A stretch of DNA of 9,004 nucleotides from Planctomycetota bacterium (GCA_027622795.1 JAQBZA010000105.1:1-9004); one strand, 5' to 3'; positions 1 through 7,205 are shown, counted from the stretch's first letter. Numbers and translations are program-made. The notes: generated by a model from the sequence alone, not told the origin.

Positions 1-876
1 TCGTGGGGCTCGGGGCTGTTTCGGGAGAGCGTGGCGGTGACGGCGCAGGCCGTCATGGCGGTCGTATCTGGCGGCAGCACGCCTGCCAGTGGCGAGCATG
101 TGGCGGCGGTCGCCCGCGGCATCGACTTCTGCCTGGCCTGCGCCGGAGCTGATGGCCTCATCGCCGGCCGCGAGCAGGCGGCCCATGGGCCGATGTATGG
201 CCACGCCTACGCCACGCTGGCTCTAGCTGAGGTGTATGGCGAAACAGCACGCGATGAGGAGATCGCAGCGGTGCTTGTGCGGGCCCGCGATCTCATTGAG
301 CGGTCGCAAAACGACGAAGGGGGCTGGCGGTATCAGCCGCGGCGGGCCGATGCCGACGCCTCTGTCACGGCGGCGATGCTGGTGGCCCTTCGCGGCCTTC
401 ATAACAGCGGCTTCGCGGTGTCGGCGGACTGTGTCGATCGGGCCGTGAGCTATCTCGAGCGGCTGCAAAACGATGACGGCGGCTTTCGCTATCTCACGGA
501 CGGCGGGCCGAGTGCCCCACCGCGAACGGCCGCAGCCTTGTTTGCCCTGCTGGCAGCCGACCGGGCCGGCGCGGGCACCGATCGCGGGTTTGCCTGGCTG
601 GCCGACCATCCGGTCACGCTTGGCAGCGCTGATGGCTATGCAATGTATGGGCTGGCGCACGGGGCAGCGGCCCATTGGGTGCGTGGAGCAGACTCGTGGG
701 CTCGCTGGTATGCAGCAGTTGAGAAACCACTCCTTGCTTCCCAGCAGGCGGATGGATCGTGGCGGGATCCGTCATGCCCCGAATACGGCACGGCGGCGGC
801 ACTCACGGTGCTGCAGATGGCCGACGGCCTCTCACCGCTTTTTGGCCGGCCGCCCGGTGGTGAGGAGGCGGAATGA
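1..876 (+). CDS. Prenyltransferase/squalene-cyclase-repeat protein, 3' part (5' end outside window)
   Basis: The frame is open from base 1, so this is the C-terminal 291 residues of a longer protein; the GTG at 31 lies inside the conserved part and is probably not the start. Seen: alpha/alpha-toroid-type repeats with QxxxGxW/F motifs (QNDEGGW about fragment residues 103-109, QNDDGGF 156-162, QQADGSW 248-254), a HGPMYGHAYATLALAEV segment, and a C-terminal CPEYGTAAALTVLQM segment. This arrangement matches the prenyltransferase/squalene-oxidase-repeat proteins that planctomycetes carry in many copies. Squalene-hopene cyclases use a DxDD acid motif, which I do not see here, so a terpene cyclase reaction should not be assumed; a binding or scaffold role is equally possible. 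The stop codon overlaps the next start as ATGA (873-876), implying one operon and coupled translation. Any signal peptide would lie upstream of the window. The family call is firm, the biochemical role unknown. Confidence 0.85.
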   Translation, partial: SWGSGLFRESVAVTAQAVMAVVSGGSTPASGEHVAAVARGIDFCLACAGADGLIAGREQAAHGPMYGHAYATLALAEVYGETARDEEIAAVLVRARDLIERSQNDEGGWRYQPRRADADASVTAAMLVALRGLHNSGFAVSADCVDRAVSYLERLQNDDGGFRYLTDGGPSAPPRTAAALFALLAADRAGAGTDRGFAWLADHPVTLGSADGYAMYGLAHGAAAHWVRGADSWARWYAAVEKPLLASQQADGSWRDPSCPEYGTAAALTVLQMADGLSPLFGRPPGGEEAE

Positions 877-1910
877 CGCTGCGCCGTTGGATCCTTGTCT
901 GGATGCTGGCAGCCGCCAGCTTCGCCGCTGGGACGGCTGCCGAAGACGCCGCCCTCCGGCTGCCTCCCTACCCGCTCGGCCCGGTCGTGATGCTCGCCGA
1001 TGGCGGCATCGTGGCGGGGCGTCTGACCGTGATCACGGCCCAGAGCGTGGTGGTCGACTCACTGCTGCTTGGTCGTCTCGATCTGCCGCGGGCTTCCGTC
1101 GCCGGTTATCGGGCGAGTATGGCTCTCGGTCCAGTGCCACCGCAGCGACCAGATCCTGCGGCTGGAGATGTGGCCATCGTACGGTTCGTCAATGGTGACA
1201 GCGCGATCGCGTCAAGCCTCACCGCCCGCGGGGGCGAGGTAACGATTCGCATGGCGATGCCGGCTCCTTACGAGGTGGTGATTCCGCTCGAGTCCCTGCG
1301 GGCGATCGACTTTGCGGTGGCGGCTCCCAAGCCCTCACTGCCGCGGACGTTGGTCGCCCTTGCCGACGGATCACGCGTTGCCGAAGCGAGTCTCCCGCTG
1401 GCGTGTAATCCTTTGGATGTGGTCACAACCTTGGTCGACGACGAGGGGACAGTGTTGCTGCCGAGGCTGGAGCCGCTCGACTTTGATCAGGGGGACGCAC
1501 GGTTATCTAGCAAGCCGCTCGCTCGTGGCAGCACCCTCTCTGGCGACTGGCCATCGGCGCGAGGCATGACCGCTTTTACTGGCCTGGGCATGCACGCACC
1601 GGCCCGCGCGCGGTATCGGTTGGCCGCGGCGGCCCACCATCGGTTTAAATCGCTGGTGGCGATTGACGACTCCGCGGGATCGGAAGGGAGCGTGATCGCG
1701 CGAGTACGGACGATCAATGCAGCCGGCGTGGGCTGTGATGTCTATACCTCACCAATCCTGCGGGGCGGCGACGAGCCGCACCCGATCAGCGTCGATCTGG
1801 GGGAGGCGGTGGAACTGGAACTCATCGTCGATTCTGCTGACGGCAGCACGGTCTTCGACCGCACGATCTGGCTCGACCCGCGGGGGGTCTCCGTTCCCAT
1901 GGCCGGATGA
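873..1910 (+). CDS. Secreted protein with C-terminal NPCBM-like domain
   Basis: 345 residues. Residues 1-23 form a signal peptide (MTLRRW, then a hydrophobic stretch, Ala-rich cleavage area near AA/ED), so export is expected. The C-terminal part (about 236-340) has the NPCBM (novel putative carbohydrate-binding module) layout: GLGMHAPARARYRL, then FKSLVAIDD, a GSV strand, TSPILRGGDEPHPISVDLG and a closing DRTIWLDPRG. Between lie three similar beta-rich segments beginning LADG/VNGD/LADG (about 40-80, 106-152, 164-210), each ending in a leucine/proline-rich strand before a short Asp or Tyr turn; these look like divergent tandem copies of a small barrel. The start is supported by a GAGGAGG ribosome site at 862-868 and the ATGA overlap with the upstream gene. 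Carbohydrate binding is an inference from the family. A role alongside the upstream repeat protein is suggested only by the coupling. Confidence 0.8.
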   Translation: MTLRRWILVWMLAAASFAAGTAAEDAALRLPPYPLGPVVMLADGGIVAGRLTVITAQSVVVDSLLLGRLDLPRASVAGYRASMALGPVPPQRPDPAAGDVAIVRFVNGDSAIASSLTARGGEVTIRMAMPAPYEVVIPLESLRAIDFAVAAPKPSLPRTLVALADGSRVAEASLPLACNPLDVVTTLVDDEGTVLLPRLEPLDFDQGDARLSSKPLARGSTLSGDWPSARGMTAFTGLGMHAPARARYRLAAAAHHRFKSLVAIDDSAGSEGSVIARVRTINAAGVGCDVYTSPILRGGDEPHPISVDLGEAVELELIVDSADGSTVFDRTIWLDPRGVSVPMAG

Positions 1911-1922
1911 TAGAATCGAGGC

Positions 1923-2012
1923 ATGCCAAGTCAGGAAGCACTTGAGGAACACCGTCGCATGAAGCCTCGCGAGCGGTCTGGTCGTGAGTCCCTTCGAGAG
2001 AGGAATCGCTGA
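1923..2012 (+). CDS. Possible 29-codon mini-ORF upstream of the sulfatase
   Basis: ATG at 1923 opens a frame of 29 highly charged residues (starts MPSQEALEEHRRM, rich in Arg and Glu), whose TGA (2010-2012) overlaps the sulfatase ATG as TGATG. There is no well-spaced ribosome site; GAGG at 1918-1921 is too close to the ATG. A TAGAAT hexamer at 1911-1916 ends six bases before the ATG, which would suit a leaderless transcript. It may be a leader peptide coupling translation into the sulfatase, or simply untranslated leader with a chance frame. I recognise no family. Confidence 0.2.
   Translation: MPSQEALEEHRRMKPRERSGRESLRERNR
1996..2004 (+). promoter_or_regulatory. Shine-Dalgarno site of the sulfatase gene
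   Basis: GAGAGAGGA lies seven bases before the ATG at 2012 and fixes that start. The protein read from it begins with a normal signal peptide, which agrees. Confidence 0.7.
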
Positions 2013-3457
2013 TGCATCGATTGTCATGGCGTTCGCTCTGTGTTCTGGGCCTTGTGGCACTCGCTGGTGGTCTTGATGCGGCAGCTGAGTTGCCAAATGT
2101 CATCATCATTTTCACCGATGACCAGGGATATGGTGACCTCGGCTGCTTCGGTTCGGAGACGATCGAGACTCCCAACATCGATCGCTTGGCTCGTGAAGGG
2201 CGGAAGTTGACCTCATTCATGGTGGCCGCGCCGGTTTGCTCACCATCACGGGCGGCGTTACTGACCGGCTGCTATCCAAAGCGGGTGGGGATGCATCAGC
2301 ATGTTCTCTTTCCCACGTCGACAAAAGGCCTCCATCCCGCCGAATACACGATCGCCGACCACCTGCGGGCCGCCGGCTACGCCACTGCGTGCATTGGCAA
2401 GTGGCACCTGGGCCATCAGCCGGAGGTATTGCCGCGGGCGCAGGGCTTCGAACACTATTTTGGCATTCCTTATTCCAACGACATGAATCATCCCGATAAC
2501 AAGGGCAGGGCCAAGGGCGGGCCTGACGGAATGGATGTCCTGTGGGCAGATCCCGAATCGACGCTCACCAAGTGGCGGACGCCACTGGTGGAGAACGAGG
2601 AGATTGTGGAACTACCGGTCGACCAGCGGACTGTCACTCGTCGCTATACGCAGCGGGCGATCGACTTCATCGCGGAACACCGCGACCAGCCATTCTTCGT
2701 CTACCTACCGCATTCCATGCCGCACATCCCGCTCTACGTGCCGGATGACGTCCGTGACCCCGATCCGCACCATGCCTATGTCAATACGATCGAGCACATC
2801 GATGCCGAAGTCGGCCGCTTGCTCGATTCGCTTGATGAACTCGGCCTCGCCGACACGACCTATGTGATCTACACGACCGACAATGGCCCATGGCTTCCAT
2901 TCAAGCATCATGGCGGGTCCGCGGGGCCGCTGCGGGATGGCAAGGGAACCACGTTTGAAGGTGGCCAGCGGGTGCCATGCCTAATTCGTGGGCCGGGCAT
3001 CCCGGCCGATACCGTTTGCAATGCGCTCATGGGAACGATTGACGTGCTGCCGACGCTGGCCGCCCTCATCGGCAAGCCATTGCCGGAGGAGAGGCAGATC
3101 GACGGCTTTGATGTCTCCGGGGTGTGGCGGGGCGCGACTGATCAGTCGCCGCGTGATGAGTTTCTCTATTACTCATCCCACGGTGAGATCGAAGGCATCC
3201 GGCAGGGCGACTGGAAACTGCTCGTGAAGCGACCTCGTGGTGGCAACACGCAAAAGACGGCAGGAGAGCCGCAGGTGTTGCTCTTTAACCTCAGCACCGA
3301 CCTCGGTGAACAAGAGAACCAGTCCGCCAACCATCCCGAGGTCGTGGCCCGACTGCAAAAGCGGATGACAGACTGCGATGCCGAGATCACCGACAACGCA
3401 CGACCTCCATGGGTTCAGCCCAAGTCTGGACAGGCTGCCGAAGAACCGTCTTCGTAA
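2012..3457 (+). CDS. Secreted type I sulfatase (arylsulfatase-like)
   Basis: 481 residues, a normal length for the S1 family. Residues 1-25 are a signal peptide ending AAA/EL. The mature enzyme opens with the metal-binding strand NVIIIFTDDQGYGDLG (Asp36, Asp37). Cys76 in CSPSR (76-80) is the residue that sulfatase-maturating enzymes convert to formylglycine, the catalytic nucleophile. GKWHLG (129-134) supplies the conserved Lys/His pair, HSMPHIPL a further active-site His, and TTDNGP (Asp290, Asn291) the remaining calcium ligands, followed by RDGKGTTFEGG. All key residues are present, so hydrolysis of a sulfate ester from a glycan or similar substrate is well supported; the substrate itself cannot be read. 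Location is periplasmic or extracellular. It needs a maturase (FGE or anSME) that is not in the window. It lies 101 bases after the NPCBM-protein gene and could share its operon. The 3' end converges with apgM. Confidence 0.95.
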   Translation: MHRLSWRSLCVLGLVALAGGLDAAAELPNVIIIFTDDQGYGDLGCFGSETIETPNIDRLAREGRKLTSFMVAAPVCSPSRAALLTGCYPKRVGMHQHVLFPTSTKGLHPAEYTIADHLRAAGYATACIGKWHLGHQPEVLPRAQGFEHYFGIPYSNDMNHPDNKGRAKGGPDGMDVLWADPESTLTKWRTPLVENEEIVELPVDQRTVTRRYTQRAIDFIAEHRDQPFFVYLPHSMPHIPLYVPDDVRDPDPHHAYVNTIEHIDAEVGRLLDSLDELGLADTTYVIYTTDNGPWLPFKHHGGSAGPLRDGKGTTFEGGQRVPCLIRGPGIPADTVCNALMGTIDVLPTLAALIGKPLPEERQIDGFDVSGVWRGATDQSPRDEFLYYSSHGEIEGIRQGDWKLLVKRPRGGNTQKTAGEPQVLLFNLSTDLGEQENQSANHPEVVARLQKRMTDCDAEITDNARPPWVQPKSGQAAEEPSS

Positions 3458-3480
3458 CAGGTAAAAGTTACTCGTCTCCT

Positions 3481-3502
3481 GGGCCCGGCAATCAGCCGGC
3501 CC
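3481..3502. terminator. Hairpin between convergent sulfatase and apgM genes
   Basis: GGGC (3481-3484) pairs with GCCC (3499-3502) and CGGC (3486-3489) with GCCG (3495-3498), leaving a bulged C and the loop AATCA. The GC-rich stem sits in the 44-base convergent gap and touches the apgM stop codon (3502-3504, complement). There is no T-run on the + side and only a weak CTTTTAC on the - side, so it is not a canonical intrinsic terminator. Confidence 0.4.
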
Positions 3503-4707
3503 TACGCCCCGTACTTACCGAACCGCTGGGCGTGGGCCATGGCCAGGAGCATCAGGTGCTTGGCGGGAAAGATGCCAAAGCCGCCGCGGAGGCAGTTTCG
3601 CTCGGAGAATTTCTCGCTGCCGTCGGGGCGGCAGGTGTCGGCCACGAGCAGCGTCGGCACCGGATGCCACGAATGGCTCTTGAGCTTGCTCGGCGTCGAG
3701 TGATCACCGGTCACGATCAGCACGTCGGGCTTCAGGGCCTCGATCCGCGGAATGATCGCGTCGAGTTCCTCGATCCGCTTCACCTTCTGGTCGAAGGCGC
3801 CGTCTTCACCGGTCGAGTCGGTGTACTTGAAGTGCAGGAAGAAAAAGTCGAAGTCATTCCAGCACTTCGCGAGCTCGTCGATCTGCTCGGCGAGCGACTG
3901 GGCCTTCCCGACAAGCGTCATGCCGACGAGCTGGGCGAGGCCTTTGTACATCGGGTAGACGGCAATCGCGGCAGCCTTGAGTCCATAGAGCTCTTCGTAC
4001 GAGGGGAGGGCCGGCTTGGCGGCGAAGCCGCGGAGGGTGAGGCCATTGGCCTTCGGCTCATCGGCAAGGATCTCACGGGCCTGCCGCACAAACTCCTTGG
4101 CGACGTCGGCCGTCTTCTGGGCCGCCGGGTCGAGGGGCTGCGGATCGAGCGGCGCGACGCCGACCGCCTGCGGGTCGGTGTCGGCCACCCGGCCATCGAG
4201 CCCAGTCGCACGAAAGACGACTACGAAGCGATGCTCCTTCACCGGCTTTACAAACGTCTCCACGCCGGGGATTTTCACCCCCTGCAGCTTTTCAACGACG
4301 GCGAAGCTTTCTTCCGACGGGATCCGCCCCGCGCGACGATCGGAGATCAGGCCGGCTGAGTCGAGCGTGCAGAAGTTGCCACGGGCGGCTACGTCGTGGG
4401 GGCCGAGTTCGAAGCCGATGCCGGTGGCTTCGAGCGCTCCCCGGCCGATCTTGAACTCAAGCGGGTCGTAGCCGAAGAGGCCGAGATGACCGGGGCCGGA
4501 ACCGGGCGTGATCCCCGGCAGCACCGGAATGCTCGATCCGCTGGTGCCGACCGCCGCCAGCCGATCGAGGTTGGGGGTGGCGGACGACTCGAGCTCCGTC
4601 TTGCCACCCGGCTGCATGGGCAGGCCGCCGAGGCCGTCGGCCACGAGGAGGACGATCTTGGAAGAGTTCTTTTCGACGAGTTCACGGACGAGGTCGTGTT
4701 CGGTCAC
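3502..4707 (-). CDS. apgM: 2,3-bisphosphoglycerate-independent phosphoglycerate mutase, archaeal type
   Basis: 401 residues, the usual size for the aPGAM group of the alkaline phosphatase superfamily. It interconverts 3- and 2-phosphoglycerate in the cytoplasm, in glycolysis and gluconeogenesis, using bound divalent metals. Seen: VADGLGG near the N-terminus (Asp24, metal ligand), TPNLDRLA, the nucleophile region PGITPGSGPGHLGLFGYDP (Ser70 is the likely phosphorylated serine), IGRGALEATG, HFKYTDSTGEDG (about 292-303), VTGDHSTPS (Asp335, His336) and SHSWHPVP (His346, His348). No signal peptide. The start is a GTG at 4707 with AGAAGGA about nine bases upstream on this strand. It is divergent from pgi, which encodes another step of the same pathway, so joint control of central carbon flow is plausible. 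The frame is intact and all expected motifs are found. The related cofactor-dependent GpmA and GpmI enzymes lack this motif order. Confidence 0.93.
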   Translation of the reverse strand: MTEHDLVRELVEKNSSKIVLLVADGLGGLPMQPGGKTELESSATPNLDRLAAVGTSGSSIPVLPGITPGSGPGHLGLFGYDPLEFKIGRGALEATGIGFELGPHDVAARGNFCTLDSAGLISDRRAGRIPSEESFAVVEKLQGVKIPGVETFVKPVKEHRFVVVFRATGLDGRVADTDPQAVGVAPLDPQPLDPAAQKTADVAKEFVRQAREILADEPKANGLTLRGFAAKPALPSYEELYGLKAAAIAVYPMYKGLAQLVGMTLVGKAQSLAEQIDELAKCWNDFDFFFLHFKYTDSTGEDGAFDQKVKRIEELDAIIPRIEALKPDVLIVTGDHSTPSKLKSHSWHPVPTLLVADTCRPDGSEKFSERNCLRGGFGIFPAKHLMLLAMAHAQRFGKYGA

Positions 4708-4814
4708 GGCGTGGGTTCCTTCTCAACGGTGGTCTGCTACATTCGGCGGCCAGAATACCGCAGCCGCCCGCGTGGCGACAGGCCGTGGCCCCGTGAGCAT
4801 CTGCAGGAGCACCC
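4708..4814. promoter_or_regulatory. Divergent apgM/pgi control region
   Basis: These 107 bases separate the two divergent starts. On the + strand AGGAG at 4805-4809, five bases before the pgi ATG, is a good ribosome site, and TACATT at 4738-4743 is a possible -10. On the - strand AGAAGGA precedes the apgM GTG, and TATTCT (complement of 4752-4757) is a possible -10 giving a leader of roughly 37 bases. Neither has a convincing -35. I see no clear operator palindrome or riboswitch fold. Confidence 0.4.
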
Positions 4815-6257
4815 ATGAGCGTCGTCCGCCCCAAGCCGCCTGAAGATCCGATCCAGTACGACTCTGCCGCGGTCTTCGCCACTGGCGGGATCGATCGCCA
4901 GAGTCTCGACGCCCTCGCCCCCGCACTCGATGCGGCCCGGGTGGAGTCGCTGGCCGACATCGACCGCTGGCGGGCCGGTGGCACGCAGCCGGGCGAGGTG
5001 CTCGACCCGGCCTTCATCGACCTGCCCGACCGATTGCTGGCTGACTACATGACGCGGCGGCCCGAAAGCGAGCTGCATGCGATCCTTGGCACGGCGAAGC
5101 GGCTCCGCGACACGGTGGATCGCGTGATCGTGCTCGGCATCGGCGGCTCCTACATGGGCACGCGGGCCCTCTTCGAGGCCTGCTGTCACCCGTTTCACAA
5201 CGAACTGCCGCGGGGCGAGCGAGGCGGGCGGCCGCGACTCTCGTTTGAAGGCTTCAATATGGACAATGACTCTGCGCACGGGCTCTTGGATCTCGTCGCC
5301 CCGGCCGGTGGCACCGTGCCGGATGATCTGCTTCATCGCTGGGCGATCCTCGTCGTCAGCAAGAGCGGCGGTACGCTCGAGACGGCTGCTGCCACCCGGC
5401 TCTTTCTCGACGCGCTGCTGAAGAACGTCGGCGGCGACGTGAAGACGCTTGCCGATCGCGTCGTGCCGATCACGGGCCAGACCGGCAAGCTCGCCAGCCT
5501 GGCCAAGGCGATCGGCTGCCCCGAGGTGTTCGACATTCCTGACGGTGTCGGGGGCCGGTTCTCGGTGTTCACGGCGGTCGGCCTGCTGCCGGCCTCGATC
5601 GTGGGCATCGACATCGTGCGGCTCCTCGAAGGGGCCGCGGCGATGAACCGCCGCTTTCGCGAGGCGCCGGTCGCAGACAACCCCGTGCTGCAATATGTCG
5701 GCGTGTCGCACCTCGCTGAGGAACGCATGGGGGCGACGATCCGCGTGCTCTCCTCGTGGAGCAACCGGCTCGAGGCCGTCGGCCTCTGGTACGACCAGCT
5801 GCTCTCCGAGAGCCTTGGAAAGCATGAAAAGGGAGCCACCCCGCTCACCACGGTCACCACCCGCGATCTCCACTCCCGCGGCCAGCAGCATCAGGAAGGC
5901 CGCCGCGACAAGCTGATCACCAATCTCCTCGTGGGTGAGCCACGCCGCGATCGGCTCACGCTGCCGAAGCTCGGGCCGTATGGCCACGACGAAGACAAGC
6001 TCAACGACCTCGTCGGCACCGCCTGGCCCGATATGCTCGCCGCCGCCGCCGCCGGCACCAACGAAGCCTACGCCCAGGATAAGCGGCCCACGGCCGACAT
6101 TCTGTTGCCACGGATCGATGAGCACACCGTCGGCCAGTTGCTGCAGATGCTGATGCTCGCCACCGTCGTCGAGGGCCGGCTTGTCGGCACCAATCCGTAT
6201 GGCCAGCCCGGCGTGGAGGCCTACAAATCGTTGATGATGAAACGGCTTCGGCCCTAA
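4815..6257 (+). CDS. pgi: Glucose-6-phosphate isomerase
   Basis: 480 residues. It interconverts glucose 6-phosphate and fructose 6-phosphate in the cytoplasm. Two SIS-type sugar-phosphate domains are visible: GIGGSYMGTRA (108-118) and SKSGGTLET (182-190), the phosphate-binding loop. DGVGGRFSVFTAVG (243-256) fits the first PGI signature and YGQPGVEAYK (462-471) the second, ending in the catalytic Lys471. Glu332 in LLSESLGK and His353 in LHSRGQ are the expected catalytic acid/base residues. A short alanine run at 409-413 comes from a GCC repeat and is probably harmless. The ATG at 4815 has AGGAG five bases upstream. Its length is closer to the shorter Bacillus-type enzymes than to the roughly 550-residue proteobacterial form. 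The following hydrolase begins 24 bases after its stop and is likely cotranscribed. Confidence 0.95.
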   Translation: MSVVRPKPPEDPIQYDSAAVFATGGIDRQSLDALAPALDAARVESLADIDRWRAGGTQPGEVLDPAFIDLPDRLLADYMTRRPESELHAILGTAKRLRDTVDRVIVLGIGGSYMGTRALFEACCHPFHNELPRGERGGRPRLSFEGFNMDNDSAHGLLDLVAPAGGTVPDDLLHRWAILVVSKSGGTLETAAATRLFLDALLKNVGGDVKTLADRVVPITGQTGKLASLAKAIGCPEVFDIPDGVGGRFSVFTAVGLLPASIVGIDIVRLLEGAAAMNRRFREAPVADNPVLQYVGVSHLAEERMGATIRVLSSWSNRLEAVGLWYDQLLSESLGKHEKGATPLTTVTTRDLHSRGQQHQEGRRDKLITNLLVGEPRRDRLTLPKLGPYGHDEDKLNDLVGTAWPDMLAAAAAGTNEAYAQDKRPTADILLPRIDEHTVGQLLQMLMLATVVEGRLVGTNPYGQPGVEAYKSLMMKRLRP

Positions 6258-6281
6258 CTCCAGACATGAGAAAGACTCCCG

Positions 6282-6983
6282 ATGCCTGTCACGCTCACCT
6301 GGATCGGCCACGCCACCTGGCTCATCGACACCGGCAGCGGTGTATTGCTCATCGACCCGTTTCTCGATGACTGCCCGACGGCGTCGATGAAGGCCAAGGA
6401 TGTGCACTGCGATGCGATCCTTGTCACCCACGCCCATGCCGATCACGTGTCCGATGCCGCCGCGATCGCCAAGCGGCTCGATGTGCCCGTGTTGTGCAAT
6501 TTTGAGATCGCCAACTGGCTCGGCAGGCAGGGCGTGAAGACAGCGCAGCCGATGAATCATGGCGGCCGGCTGACCATTCCCGGCGGCACGGCCAAGATGG
6601 AGATCGCCCATCACTCATCGAGCTTCGCCGACGGCACTTACGGCGGAAACCCCGGCGGCTGGCTGCTCGATGTGGGCGGGAAGCGGATCTACATCGCCGG
6701 TGACACGTCCGTATTTCTCGACATGGAGCTGATCGGCCGGCCCGATCGCGCCGGCCGGGGGCTCGACGTGGCCATCCTTCCGATTGGCGACGTCTTCACC
6801 ATGGGGCCGGAAGACTCGCTCGACGCCCTCGCGATGCTGAAGGCCAAGGCCGTGCTCCCGAGCCACTACGACACCTGGCCCCCGATCGTCCAGGATGCCG
6901 CCGCCTGGGCGAAGTCGGTTGCCACCGCCAACCTCGCCAAGCCACACGTGCTCAAGCCAGGCGAATCGCTGACACTCGATTAG
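6282..6983 (+). CDS. Metal-dependent hydrolase, UPF0173/UlaG-like metallo-beta-lactamase fold
   Basis: 233 residues, typical of the UPF0173 family. It starts MPVTLTWIGHATWLIDT, with the conserved GHA after the first strand, and carries the metal-binding motif THAHADH (49-55: His50, His52, Asp54, His55). Further candidate ligands are His110/His111, Asp141 in YIAGDTSVF, and His195 in PSHYDTWP. This is a complete MBL-fold site, so a cytoplasmic metallohydrolase is well supported. UlaG relatives open a lactone ring (L-ascorbate 6-phosphate lactonase), but no ulaABC-like genes are nearby and most family members have no proven substrate. The ribosome site is weak (GAGAAAG, about nine bases upstream). 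Following pgi by 24 bases suggests one transcript. A link to sugar-phosphate metabolism is inferred from position only. Confidence 0.88.
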   Translation: MPVTLTWIGHATWLIDTGSGVLLIDPFLDDCPTASMKAKDVHCDAILVTHAHADHVSDAAAIAKRLDVPVLCNFEIANWLGRQGVKTAQPMNHGGRLTIPGGTAKMEIAHHSSSFADGTYGGNPGGWLLDVGGKRIYIAGDTSVFLDMELIGRPDRAGRGLDVAILPIGDVFTMGPEDSLDALAMLKAKAVLPSHYDTWPPIVQDAAAWAKSVATANLAKPHVLKPGESLTLD

Positions 6984-7018
6984 CCCAGGCCTTCCTCGTT
7001 GATCTGCTGTTACGAGTG

Positions 7019-7052
7019 ACACGGCGAACGGTTTTTTCGCGCGGCCCCGTGT
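7019..7052 (+). other. Stem-loop with T6 run after the hydrolase gene
   Basis: ACACGG (7019-7024) can pair with CCGTGT (7047-7052), and inside it CGAA (7025-7028) with TTCG (7036-7039). The run of six T (7032-7037) falls in the loop and inner stem rather than after the structure, so it does not look like a standard intrinsic terminator, although it stands where one is expected. Confidence 0.3.
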
Positions 7053-7057
7053 GTGAC

Positions 7058-7199
7058 GGCTCAGGGTTACCCGTGCCATGGAGCCGGCGTTGGCAGCAAG
7101 CGAAGGCATGGATGCCGAAAGCGAAGCTGGCATCGAGCGAGCGGAGGCCTGGAGGGCCGCAGTGAGCGTCCGGCGATATGGCACGGGTAACCCTGAGCC
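7058..7199. repeat. 142-base palindromic element with 22-base perfect terminal inverted repeats
   Basis: The left arm (7058-7079) and right arm (7178-7199) are exact reverse complements over 22 bases. After a 3-base mismatch the pairing resumes for five more (GCCGG 7083-7087 with CCGGC 7170-7174). Each arm also has internal dyad symmetry around GGGTTACCC. The 98-base interior holds two similar hairpin-prone motifs (7099-7119 and 7140-7161). It fills most of the gap between two convergent genes and ends six bases from the Rieske stop codon. No target-site duplication is evident at the edges (GTGTGAC on the left, ATTTCTT on the right) and there is no transposase. Possible identities are a MITE-like non-autonomous element, a BIME-like pair of inverted REP units, or a structured RNA. 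Short frames across it are probably not genes. Confidence 0.75.
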
Positions 7200-7205
7200 A
7201 TTTCT

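Noticed and set aside
473..1198. 241-codon + frame overlapping the first two genes
   Set aside because: Arg- and Pro-rich out-of-frame translation of two recognisable coding sequences.
3409..4359. 316-codon + frame opposite apgM
   Set aside because: It overlaps the end of the sulfatase and covers conserved apgM coding sequence on the other strand; no domain is visible.
6040..6057. GCC trinucleotide run in pgi
   Set aside because: A short run coding for five alanines in a loop region; ordinary for GC-rich DNA.
4737..6614. 625-codon open frame on the - strand opposite pgi and the start of the hydrolase
   Set aside because: The sense strand carries a complete, motif-perfect pgi. The antisense product is rich in Arg, His and Gly without recognisable domains, as expected for an antisense shadow in high-GC DNA.
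7032..7037. T6 run as part of an intrinsic terminator for the hydrolase gene
   Set aside because: The T-run lies inside the predicted structure rather than after a stem, so it does not meet the usual criterion.
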